DNA of 5,010 nt from Dehalococcoidales bacterium (GTDB taxonomy: Bacteria; Chloroflexota; Dehalococcoidia; Dehalococcoidales; UBA2162). Of the stretch, positions 1-4,613 are shown in pieces. The stretch lies in assembly GCA_030648675.1 (NCBI GenBank), contig JAUSGV010000049.1:1-5010 (forward strand), in the 5' to 3' direction. Both the position numbers and the translations under genes were made by a program. The notes below the pieces were generated by a model. That model was not told where the DNA came from. It did no database searches and saw only the letters and a list, made by a program, of their open reading frames with translations. Position 1 is the stretch's first letter. Each line of letters opens with the position of its first letter.

Positions 1-112
1 TTCCCTCCTTAAGGGGAGAGGAAAGTAGTTGAAGACCCTTCACCAGCCTGTCGGCAATCCTTCGCTTCCCATTCGCTTCACTCAGGGCCAAAGGCTCACC
101 AGGGCGAACGAG
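1..112. repeat. Degenerate repeat region at window edge
   Basis: No credible gene is visible. The stretch holds fragments resembling the repeats further right: CCTTAAGGGGAGAGG near 7-21 (compare CTCAAGGGAGAAGGG at 3241-3255) and TTCGCTTCACTCAGGG at 73-88 (compare TCGACTTCGCTCAGGG at 3208-3223). It lies just downstream of a mazG tail remnant, in the same relative position as the two other repeat arrays. It is therefore probably the start of a third such array that continues outside the window. The open frame running rightward across 29-220 overlaps the remnant in antisense and is not a convincing gene. Confidence 0.45.
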
Positions 113-240
113 CTATTTAGTACCTTTTTTAGCTTCTTCCCAGAGGGCATTTTACTGGTTGAAAGAGAGTTGGGCAAATATAAGATTGCGCCGGCGGTAG
201 ATGTCCACCATACAGGTTAACCGCCGGTAAAGCGCTCATT
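113..240 (-). pseudogene. mazG': mazG 3'-tail remnant A (most decayed)
   Basis: This is a decayed copy of the last 42 codons of mazG, matching 4684-4812. Read on the minus strand with one frame correction it gives ..FYRRLTCMVDIYRRRNL, then FAQLSFNQ, a stop, NALWEEAKKGTK and the terminal stop TAG (113-115). The intact gene gives FYRRFTYMEDLCRQRNL, FAQLSFDQQ and NALWDEAKKGTK. Two lesions are visible. One base is missing from an A run near 229-231, and the second Gln codon of DQQ has become TAA (152-154). About ten of 42 residues differ. Similarity stops sharply at 240, the same point in mazG where remnant B stops. No start, ribosome site or catalytic part of MazG is present, so it cannot be functional. 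Four bases separate it from the DUF2779 tail remnant. Confidence 0.9.
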
Positions 241-244
241 AGCC

Positions 245-430
245 TTATCTATATACCAATTCCCGCAGTTTTTCCACAATCCAGATCATGCCTTCGGTAT
301 CTCTTCCGCAGTACTTTTCGAGGTCATTCATTACTTTAGCTTTTTCCGTTTCCGGCATATCACCATAGATTGCCGATAGATACAAGATGCTGGCTATTTG
401 CCCGTTGTTGATATCCAGGTCTTTGTAGCC
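245..430 (-). pseudogene. DUF2779 gene 3'-tail remnant (62 codons)
   Basis: This is a second copy of the end of the DUF2779 nuclease gene, corresponding exactly to 1537-1722 (186 bp each). It is still an open frame, from GYKDLDINNGQIAS to IVEKLRELVYR and a TAA stop. The intact copy ends IVEKLRELAHI. By hand count about 21 of 186 bases differ, affecting roughly a dozen codons silently and five with amino-acid change (T to A, L to V, and the last three residues). The first codon (GGC) begins one base after the TGA stop of the RhuM gene. It has no start codon or ribosome site of its own. It carries the final Asp motif (CGRDTEG) of the exonuclease-like domain but none of the rest. The mainly silent divergence suggests it came from a once-functional allele rather than from decay in place. 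Confidence 0.92.
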
Positions 431-1471
431 TCATGGCTTTTTCTTACCTTGTTTATGCGAATTGGTAATCTTCTTCGCTTCCCTCTCGAAATCATTCTCG
501 TAGTCCCTGTCTTGAATCACGCGAAACTTGCCATATTGTTTCTCGGCTAATTTAACCGCAATATCATGGGAAACATGTCCGGCGTCGTCCAGTATTTGAT
601 ATTCGTTGAATTTAAGGAAAGCGTCGAGCTTTTTAACCCAGTCTGTCATTTTCATCGGAATTTGTCGGGCAGCCTGATTTTCTGCGTAATCCAGGTACAT
701 GGAGACAATCCGTTCCAATTCCTTTATTTCTTTCTCGACAAGGTAGTTCTTGGCCACGGCCACGTCGGATTTCATAACCTTGCCACCAGGGGCATTCTTC
801 CAGGTCTGTAATCCCATATGGGGCTTATCCGCACTTGCTCTTTCGGCAATAAGCTCCGCAGCAGTTTTCCCGGTGATTGCCCAATGTAATTTATTCTGAA
901 CAGTTTTGAAGAACGTTTGGGTTATTTCCGCATCGCGGTTGTAATCAATACTGCACTGTTCGTAAATGTCGGTTATCTTGAGGTAAAAGCGACGTTCGCT
1001 GGAACGGATTTCACGAATCCGTTCCAGTAATTCGTCGAAGTAATCTTTACCAAACCGCTTGCCCTGCTTAAGGCGCTCGTCATCGAGAACGAAACCTTTG
1101 ACAATAAACTCTCGAAGAGTATTAGTTGCCCAGATACGGAACTGAGTAGCCTGACGGCTATTAACACGGTAGCCTACCGCAATTATGGCATCCAGATTAT
1201 ATAACTCTATATCGCGTGTGACCTGGCGGTCGCCCTCCTGTTGAACTATTCGAGATTTTCGAATAGTTGAACTTTCCTGAAGTTCTCCCGAAGAAAATAT
1301 TTCTTTCAAATGATAATTAATGGTGTGTACCTCAACGCCGAACAAATCGGCCATTCGCTTCTGACTCAGCCAGAACGTTTCATCCTGGAATAACACTTCT
1401 ATACTGACTTTCCCGTCCGGCGTGACATAAAATATTATTTCATTTCCATAAGGTACGATTTCATTATTCAT
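431..1471 (-). CDS. rhuM: RhuM family protein (virulence RhuM / DinD-like)
   Basis: A 346-aa protein, full length for the RhuM family (named after Salmonella SPI-3 rhuM), which is common on genomic islands; its biochemical role is not established. The N-terminal part has a helix-turn-helix-like segment at about 33-59 (FWLSQKRMADLFGVEVHTI). The family signature follows at about 85-135: RDIELYNLDAIIAVGYRVNS, then the R-Q-A-T-Q-F-R-I-W-A-T segment. The middle carries the conserved GKTAAELIAERA block (201-212). The C-terminal part has DWVKKLDAFLKFNEY (277-291) and a Lys-rich tail. No signal peptide or membrane segment is seen. The ATG is preceded by AGGTGG, 4 bases away. The gene lies 65 bp downstream of the DUF2779 gene on the same strand and is probably co-transcribed with it. 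Its stop codon directly abuts a duplicated DUF2779 tail, so the last few residues may be set by an insertion junction. The family call is strong; calling it a virulence factor would go beyond the sequence. Confidence 0.93.
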   Translation of the reverse strand: MNNEIVPYGNEIIFYVTPDGKVSIEVLFQDETFWLSQKRMADLFGVEVHTINYHLKEIFSSGELQESSTIRKSRIVQQEGDRQVTRDIELYNLDAIIAVGYRVNSRQATQFRIWATNTLREFIVKGFVLDDERLKQGKRFGKDYFDELLERIREIRSSERRFYLKITDIYEQCSIDYNRDAEITQTFFKTVQNKLHWAITGKTAAELIAERASADKPHMGLQTWKNAPGGKVMKSDVAVAKNYLVEKEIKELERIVSMYLDYAENQAARQIPMKMTDWVKKLDAFLKFNEYQILDDAGHVSHDIAVKLAEKQYGKFRVIQDRDYENDFEREAKKITNSHKQGKKKP

Positions 1472-1475
1472 CTAT

Positions 1476-1481
1476 CCACCT
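1476..1481 (-). promoter_or_regulatory. Ribosome binding site of rhuM
   Basis: AGGTGG on the minus strand lies 4 bases before the ATG at 1471. The spacing is short, but the purine-rich match supports this start and translation of rhuM from a shared transcript. The 65-bp gap to the upstream gene holds no clear promoter or terminator. Confidence 0.5.
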
Positions 1482-1536
1482 ATACAGCGCGAAAGTAATT
1501 CCCCTGGCCTTGAAAGCCGGTAAAGGCGTTTGGTTA

Positions 1537-3012
1537 TTATATGTGTGCGAGTTCCCGAAGTTTTTCCACAATCCAAATCATGCCTTCGGTATCTCTGCCA
1601 CAGTACTTTTCGAGGTCATTCATTAACTTAGTTTTTTCTGTTTCCGGCATATCCCCGTAGATTGCCGACAAGTACAAGATACTGGCTATTTGGCCGTTGT
1701 TGATATCCAGGTCTTTGTAGCCGTTACCCGTGATTGCCGGCAGCACCGCCTTGAGTGAAGCACTGCCGTTTTGAGCGGGATGGTAGTAGGCGAAGCTTTT
1801 GAAGGGTACCAGCAAATCGACCAGCCTGTTACATACCTGTTCCAGCCAGCCGCTATGTTCCGGAAAGACTATCGCCATATCTTTCAGGATTCCCTCTTCA
1901 AAGCCTTTATTGTAGGCGAGTATCGCGCCTTTATCCCCGATGACGCTGCGCAGGTTGTGCAGCAGTGCCGGCCTGGGATCGCCCGCGGTTTCGGCAAGGA
2001 AAGAATGATGTTCCGGCTTCGCGTCCTCGCTCCTGACAACGTGAAGGGAATACTGAAAAGGGACATTCTGGTATGGTCTTACCCCATCGAATAAAGGTAC
2101 CGCCGGAGCGATGGTTTCGAAATCAAAGAAGTACAGCGGATATTCCAGATTTGAGAGAAAATGACGAATATCCGCTTTGTTGATATGCGGTTTGCCGCTC
2201 AACACGCAGGCCTTCTGGATAAGCTGCTGATCATTTAATTTGTAACTGTCCGGTATTTCACCGATGGTTATTATGCCGGCGTTGTACATGGCTAAGGCCT
2301 TCTTACCGCTGTAATAAAGCGAAAAAACATTATGCTCGGGAAGGCAATCCCAACAATCGGTTAGAGCGCAATCATAAGGGTCGCGGCAGTGGGGGCCGAT
2401 GAGCATCTCGGGACAGGTTTCACGGCCCATGACATCCTGTATATTTTCAATCTGATCGTGGATACCCTCGCTGGCTTCTTCCACTTCAGCGGTAACATCG
2501 TTGATAGTGAAAAGGCCTTTCGGGTCGATATCACCGTTCCTGACATATTTATTATTTATCAATATCAAATAGCATTTTTTGATAGTTAATCCGGCTCGAA
2601 TGCAGCAATGGCGTTGAAACGCAACATCGTTTAAATTGACTTCTTTCACGGCGGTGGAAGCCTTGACTTCAAATATATCCCAGTCGTTTTCGCCAGCCGG
2701 GATCAGGATATCCAACCTCGAGTATAGGTTATTAACGAGTATTCCCGGCTCGAATAGCGGTACCCGGTTTTTTAACAACAACTTTGTTTTGGAGATGTTG
2801 CCCATGAAATTCTCGGTGGATAAATCCAGTCCATCCGGGAAAAGTTTCTTAGCCAAATCCCCAACGAGATGTCCCTGGTCGAAGATATGCTGAGTTACCG
2901 GGTCGGTTTCAGGTATTTTTCCCGGATCGTGGATTTGGATCCAGATAAGTCTCGGGCATTGAAGGCCGGTTAAATATTTACTTTTGGTGAGGAGGGGGGA
3001 TTTTGTTTTCAT
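1537..3012 (-). CDS. DUF2779 domain protein, Cas4/RecB-like plus DEDD exonuclease-like nuclease
   Basis: A 491-aa cytosolic protein with no signal or membrane segment. The N-terminal half looks like a Cas4/RecB PD-(D/E)XK nuclease: LTGLQCPRLIW (14-24, Cys19), QGHLVGDLAKKLFP (46-59), the Asp of SRLDIL (D101), then E115 and K117 of FEVKAST. A Cys cluster follows (C200, C209, C215, C220, C223; GPHCRDPYDC). With Cys19 it could hold an iron-sulfur cluster as in Cas4. The C-terminal half is DUF2779, RNase H/DnaQ-like: YFFDFET (D297, E299), AYNKGFEEG (366-374), VDLL (D399), AYYHP (408-412) and CGRDTEG (D474), which together suggest a DEDD-type site. A nucleic-acid nuclease role is inferred from these motifs; substrate and pathway are unknown. 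The ATG has no obvious Shine-Dalgarno sequence but lies 14 bases after a TATAAT. The last 186 bp recur at 245-430, downstream of rhuM. Confidence 0.9.
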   Translation of the reverse strand: MKTKSPLLTKSKYLTGLQCPRLIWIQIHDPGKIPETDPVTQHIFDQGHLVGDLAKKLFPDGLDLSTENFMGNISKTKLLLKNRVPLFEPGILVNNLYSRLDILIPAGENDWDIFEVKASTAVKEVNLNDVAFQRHCCIRAGLTIKKCYLILINNKYVRNGDIDPKGLFTINDVTAEVEEASEGIHDQIENIQDVMGRETCPEMLIGPHCRDPYDCALTDCWDCLPEHNVFSLYYSGKKALAMYNAGIITIGEIPDSYKLNDQQLIQKACVLSGKPHINKADIRHFLSNLEYPLYFFDFETIAPAVPLFDGVRPYQNVPFQYSLHVVRSEDAKPEHHSFLAETAGDPRPALLHNLRSVIGDKGAILAYNKGFEEGILKDMAIVFPEHSGWLEQVCNRLVDLLVPFKSFAYYHPAQNGSASLKAVLPAITGNGYKDLDINNGQIASILYLSAIYGDMPETEKTKLMNDLEKYCGRDTEGMIWIVEKLRELAHI

Positions 3013-3026
3013 AGTATTTGAGCTGT

Positions 3027-3032
3027 ATTATA
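3027..3032 (-). promoter_or_regulatory. Candidate -10 box for the DUF2779-rhuM unit
   Basis: A perfect TATAAT on the minus strand ends 14 bases before the ATG at 3012. Transcription would start about 7-8 bases before the start codon, giving a nearly leaderless mRNA. That fits the lack of a Shine-Dalgarno sequence. No good -35 hexamer is seen at normal spacing. Confidence 0.45.
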
Positions 3033-3088
3033 CTACTTGGATAGATTTGCCTATCTTAATGTACCTTTCTAAAAAGACATTATATCCA

Positions 3089-3166
3089 AGACAGTTAAAT
3101 AACCGAGATTGCTTCGGTTCGGCTTCGAGCCGAATCTCGCAATGACAAAAGGGCACTATGGATTCC
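3089..3166. repeat. Composite hairpin repeat, copy 1 (upstream of DUF2779)
   Basis: This element starts AGACAGTTAAATAA and continues through CGAGATT (3104-3110), the hairpin TTCGGCT-TCG-AGCCGAA (3118-3134) and AATCTCG (3133-3139). It runs on through CAATGAC and GGGCAC to ATGGATTCC. A second copy with the same order lies at 4365-4446, upstream of hicA. The outer arms CGAGATT/AATCTCG can pair around the inner stem. It encodes no protein. Confidence 0.75.
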
Positions 3167-3182
3167 GGATCAAGTCCGGAAT
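3162..3182. repeat. REP-like hairpin
   Basis: Perfect 8-bp inverted repeat ATTCCGGA (3162-3169) and TCCGGAAT (3175-3182) with a 5-base loop. It is the simple form of the ATTCCGGA/TCCGGAAT-bounded repeats at 3357-3432 and 4513-4556. Confidence 0.75.
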
Positions 3183-3193
3183 AGCAATTTTAT

Positions 3194-3255
3194 TACCCCT
3201 CACCCATTCGACTTCGCTCAGGGCAGGCTCTACTTCTCCCCTCAAGGGAGAAGGG
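3194..3255. repeat. TACCCCTCACCC repeat, copy 1
   Basis: Begins TACCCCTCACCC, passes through GGGCAGGCTCTAC and ends in the palindrome-like CTCCCCTCAAGGGAGAAGGG. A related copy lies at 3455-3509, sharing TACCCCTCACCC and GGGCAGGCTTTAC. The internal TTCGACTTCGCTCAGGG is a commonly seen intergenic repeat motif. Non-coding. Confidence 0.65.
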
Positions 3256-3269
3256 ACTGGGAACGATGG

Positions 3270-3291
3270 ATTCCCCGCCTACGCGGAGAAT
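3270..3291. repeat. REP-like hairpin
   Basis: ATTCCCCGC (3270-3278) and GCGGAGAAT (3283-3291) form a 9-bp stem with one mismatch and a 4-base loop, followed by GACAA. It has the same layout as the hairpins at 4442-4461 and 4614-4633. Confidence 0.7.
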
Positions 3292-3338
3292 GACAAGTTG
3301 GTCAACTGCCCCGATTCGTATAACTCATGCGGGGTGCT

Positions 3339-3352
3339 CCCGATAAATCGGG
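3339..3352. repeat. Short perfect palindrome CCCGAT-AA-ATCGGG
   Basis: A 6-bp stem with a 2-base loop, flanked by GCT and GGC, which could extend pairing with a bulge. It lies between a CCCCGATTC..TCATGCGGGG unit (3309-3334) and the ATTCCGGA-bounded repeat at 3357. Confidence 0.55.
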
Positions 3353-3356
3353 GCAG

Positions 3357-3432
3357 ATTCCGGATTCCCGACTAAAGCACCCCGATTCCAATCCTGTCAT
3401 GCGGGGCAGAACGGGACAGGCAAGTCCGGAAT
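3357..3432. repeat. ATTCCGGA-bounded repeat, long form with nested unit
   Basis: Terminal inverted repeats ATTCCGGA (3357-3364) and TCCGGAAT (3425-3432) bound 76 bp. The short form at 4513-4556 (44 bp) shares the left 21 bases and the right 21-22 bases almost exactly. The extra 33 bases (3378-3410) contain CCCCGATTC (3380-3388) and TCATGCGGGG (3397-3406). That pair of motifs also occurs alone at 3309-3334. It therefore looks like one palindromic unit nested inside another. Confidence 0.7.
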
Positions 3433-3454
3433 GACAAGCTAGGAGAAAGTGTTT

Positions 3455-3509
3455 TACCCCTCACCCCATATCAAGTACGGGCAGGCTTTACATCTCTCCC
3501 ACAAGGGGC
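3455..3509. repeat. TACCCCTCACCC repeat, copy 2
   Basis: TACCCCTCACCCC, GGGCAGGCTTTAC and CTCTCCCACAAGGGG match the copy at 3194-3255 in order and spacing. Its right end, CCCACAAGGGGC, is the 12-bp sequence duplicated on both sides of the adjacent palindromic element. Confidence 0.6.
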
Positions 3510-3661
3510 GTTTTGTATCAAATGTCATTCTGAGAAGTGAAACGACGAAGAATCCGGGGTGCGGAGGGGTCCAATTCACGTTCACTCCACCACCCCCAGA
3601 CCCTTCGCTAAACTCAGGGTGACAAAAAGAAAACACTTTTGATACAAAGCCCACAAGGGGC
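3498..3661. mobile_element. MITE-like palindromic element with 12-bp target duplication
   Basis: A 140-bp segment (3510-3649) is bounded by inverted repeats TTTGTATCAAA (3512-3522) and TTTGATACAAA (3638-3648). Further inside, TGTCATTCTGAG (3523-3534) pairs imperfectly with CTCAGGGTGACA (3612-3623). CGAAGAATCCGGGG and the GGGGTGCGGAG block have imperfect partners in CTCCACCACCCC and CCCAGACCCTTCG. Nearly the whole element can therefore fold as one long hairpin. The exact 12-mer CCCACAAGGGGC flanks it at 3498-3509 and 3650-3661, as expected of a target-site duplication. It encodes no transposase and would need one in trans. It sits just downstream of mazG tail remnant B. Open frames crossing it are likely fortuitous. 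Confidence 0.7.
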
Positions 3662-3697
3662 AAGAAAATTTTCGGGACTCGCAAAGACTACTGATTG

Positions 3698-3825
3698 CTA
3701 CCTCGTCCCCTTCTTCGCTTCTTCCCAGAGGGCGTTTGCTCATCAACAGAGAGCTGGGCAAAGGTAAGCTCCCGTCGGCGGCACAAGTCTTCCATATAGG
3801 TGAAACGGGAATAGAACCTATCAGT
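3698..3825 (-). pseudogene. mazG': mazG 3'-tail remnant B (one frameshift)
   Basis: This is a second displaced copy of the last 42 codons of mazG. On the minus strand it reads TDRFYSRFTYMEDLCRRRELTFAQ, LSVDEQ, then after a one-base correction NALWEEAKKGTR and TAG (3698-3700). The missing base is in a T run on the plus strand (3735-3737, TTT against TTTT in the intact gene). No internal stop is present, so it is less damaged than remnant A. Similarity to mazG fades at about 3825, the codon equivalent to Asn in the intact TNERF. That is the same breakpoint as remnant A. It lies 10 bases downstream of the hicB stop codon. No MazG metal-binding motif is retained, so it cannot be an enzyme. Confidence 0.88.
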
Positions 3826-3835
3826 GAGGAAGGGG

Positions 3836-4081
3836 CTAACTTACTCCGGCCATTTTTGCATTCTTTATTGTGACAGTGGGATTGGTGTTCTTTCTTGGAA
3901 CGCGAAGACCGCGCTCTTTTAGTAGAGCAACATGTTCTTCCATTCCCCACTTGGCCTTGTACAGGCAGTCTTCCACCGAGCTACCCACACCGGTAAATCC
4001 CTCCAAATCAGGCGAGTAGAAAGAAAAGAAAGCAGGGTCTTCGGTTGCTTCTATTATCAGAGAATATTTCAAGTCAATCAT
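3836..4081 (-). CDS. hicB: HicB-family antitoxin
   Basis: An 81-aa protein of the HicB-like antitoxin type. A short strand (KYSLIIEATEDP, 5-16) leads into FFSFYSPDLEGFTGVGSSVEDCLYKA (18-43), the partly degenerate RNase H-like HicB core. A helix follows (WGMEEHVALLKERG, 45-58), then the usual Pro-containing turn (VPRKN). By family knowledge it binds and neutralises HicA. No C-terminal helix-turn-helix or ribbon-helix-helix DNA-binding domain is visible, so autoregulation would need another route or be weak. The ATG lies 2 bases after the hicA stop codon and has a good Shine-Dalgarno sequence (GGGAGG), which secures the start. Toxin-before-antitoxin order is the usual hicAB order. The stop codon lies about 10 bp before a displaced mazG tail, which marks the cassette end. 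Confidence 0.87.
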   Translation of the reverse strand: MIDLKYSLIIEATEDPAFFSFYSPDLEGFTGVGSSVEDCLYKAKWGMEEHVALLKERGLRVPRKNTNPTVTIKNAKMAGVS

Positions 4082-4083
4082 TG

Positions 4084-4284
4084 TTACCGTCCTCCCTTAC
4101 CCTTCAAACCAGCAGCTTTGAGGATTGCCTGACATGTACCTGTTGGAATTTCCCGGGAACCGTGATAGTCAACGCGAATCAGCTGATTTAATCCGTCTTT
4201 ACCGTAGTAACGGACAGAGCCTTTTTCTTTAATAATCTCGAATCCGTTTTGCTCAAGAAGTCTGACTAATTCGCTGAATTTCAC
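4084..4284 (-). CDS. hicA: HicA-family toxin lacking the usual catalytic His
   Basis: A small mRNA-interferase-type toxin. From the chosen GTG it is 66 aa, typical for HicA: KFSELVRLLEQNGFEIIKEKGS (2-23), RYYGKDGLNQLIRVDYHGSREIP (25-47) and GTCQAILKAAGLKGK (49-63). This is the double-stranded-RNA-binding-like fold of YcfA/HicA. Characterised HicA toxins carry a catalytic His in a G-S-H motif; here that position is Val24 (KGSVRYY). The only His is in DYHGS (His41). It may belong to a divergent subfamily or be weakened. A GTG at 4341 would add 19 residues (SGGRHNHRYCYVIIRVPT) that do not look like HicA. The 4284 start is preferred because it matches family length and lies just after a TATAAT. 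Neither start has a clear Shine-Dalgarno sequence. hicB follows after 2 bases. Confidence 0.85.
   Translation of the reverse strand: MKFSELVRLLEQNGFEIIKEKGSVRYYGKDGLNQLIRVDYHGSREIPTGTCQAILKAAGLKGKGGR
4091..4096 (-). promoter_or_regulatory. Shine-Dalgarno site of hicB (inside hicA)
   Basis: GGGAGG on the minus strand, 9 bases before the hicB ATG and within the last codons of hicA. It is the strongest ribosome site in the window. hicA lacks one, so translation may favour antitoxin over toxin. Confidence 0.7.
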
Positions 4285-4297
4285 GGTAGGTACTCGA

Positions 4298-4306
4298 ATT
4301 ATAACA
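4298..4306 (-). promoter_or_regulatory. Extended -10 promoter element for hicAB
   Basis: TGTTATAAT on the minus strand is a perfect extended -10 (TGnTATAAT). It ends 13 bases before the GTG at 4284, so transcription would start about 6-7 bases before the start codon. This is the same near-leaderless layout as for the DUF2779 gene. No clear -35 at normal spacing, which an extended -10 does not require. Confidence 0.55.
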
Positions 4307-4364
4307 TAACAATAACGATGGTTATGTCGACCGCCTGACACTTTATACCAAGACTTTTTCTACG

Positions 4365-4446
4365 AGACGGTTAAATAATTACCGGGATTACTTCGGTTCA
4401 GCTTGATGCTGAATCTCGCAATGACATTAGGGGCACAATGGATTCC
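4365..4446. repeat. Composite hairpin repeat, copy 2 (upstream of hicA)
   Basis: AGACGGTTAAATAA, then the hairpin TTCAGC-TTGAT-GCTGAA (4397-4413), CTCGCAATGAC, GGGGCAC and ATGGATTCC follow in the same order as in 3089-3166. Compared with that copy one stem pair has changed from G-C to A-T on both sides, so the stem is preserved although the sequence differs. The tail motif GACATTAGGGGCAC recurs at 4495-4507. Confidence 0.75.
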
Positions 4447-4461
4447 CGCTTTCGCGGGAAT
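4442..4461. repeat. REP-like hairpin ATTCCCGC-TTTC-GCGGGAAT
   Basis: Perfect 8-bp stem with loop TTTC, followed by GACA. It fits the pattern ATTCCC-N8-GGGAAT, the layout of the dRS3 repeat known from Neisseria, though common ancestry cannot be claimed from this alone. The related hairpin at 4614-4633 has the same loop and two compensated stem changes. Confidence 0.8.
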
Positions 4462-4512
4462 GACAAGAGGGAGGCTGGGGCGACTCTCGCGGCGACATTA
4501 GGGGCACTCTGG

Positions 4513-4556
4513 ATTCCGGATTCCCGATTAAAGTACGGGACAGGCAAGTCCGGAAT
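4513..4556. repeat. ATTCCGGA-bounded repeat, short form
   Basis: Terminal inverted repeats ATTCCGGA (4513-4520) and TCCGGAAT (4549-4556) enclose CCCG..CGGG. It is the 44-bp undisturbed version of the 76-bp repeat at 3357-3432. Confidence 0.75.
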
Positions 4557-4567
4557 GACGACCCGGA

Positions 4568-4600
4568 AATCTCCCTTAATCCCTCTTTACAAAAGAGGGG
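4568..4600. repeat. CTCCCTTAATCCCTCTTT hairpin repeat, copy 1
   Basis: CCCTCTTT (4581-4588) and AAAGAGGG (4592-4599) form a perfect 8-bp stem with a 3-base loop, preceded by AATCTCCCTTAAT. A second copy with a 10-bp stem lies at 4645-4680 beside the mazG stop codon. Confidence 0.7.
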
Positions 4601-4613
4601 TAAGAACTTCTGG

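Noticed and set aside
29..220. Rightward open frame of 63 codons
   Set aside because: It runs antisense through the mazG tail remnant and a repeat fragment, has no family resemblance, and its composition follows from the remnant.
3109..3375. Rightward open frame of 88 codons between DUF2779 and the MITE
   Set aside because: It is built entirely from hairpin repeats (AATGAC, CTTCGCTCAGGG and similar), with no ribosome site or recognisable domain.
3454..3950. Leftward open frames of 76 and 122 codons
   Set aside because: They cross the MITE-like element, mazG remnant B and the hicB coding region in other frames. Their sequence is translated repeat (for example FCHPEFSEGSGGG from the TGTCATTCTGAG hairpin).
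4285..4341. N-terminal extension of HicA from a GTG at 4341
   Set aside because: The extra 19 residues do not fit HicA, would span the extended -10 element, and make the protein longer than usual.
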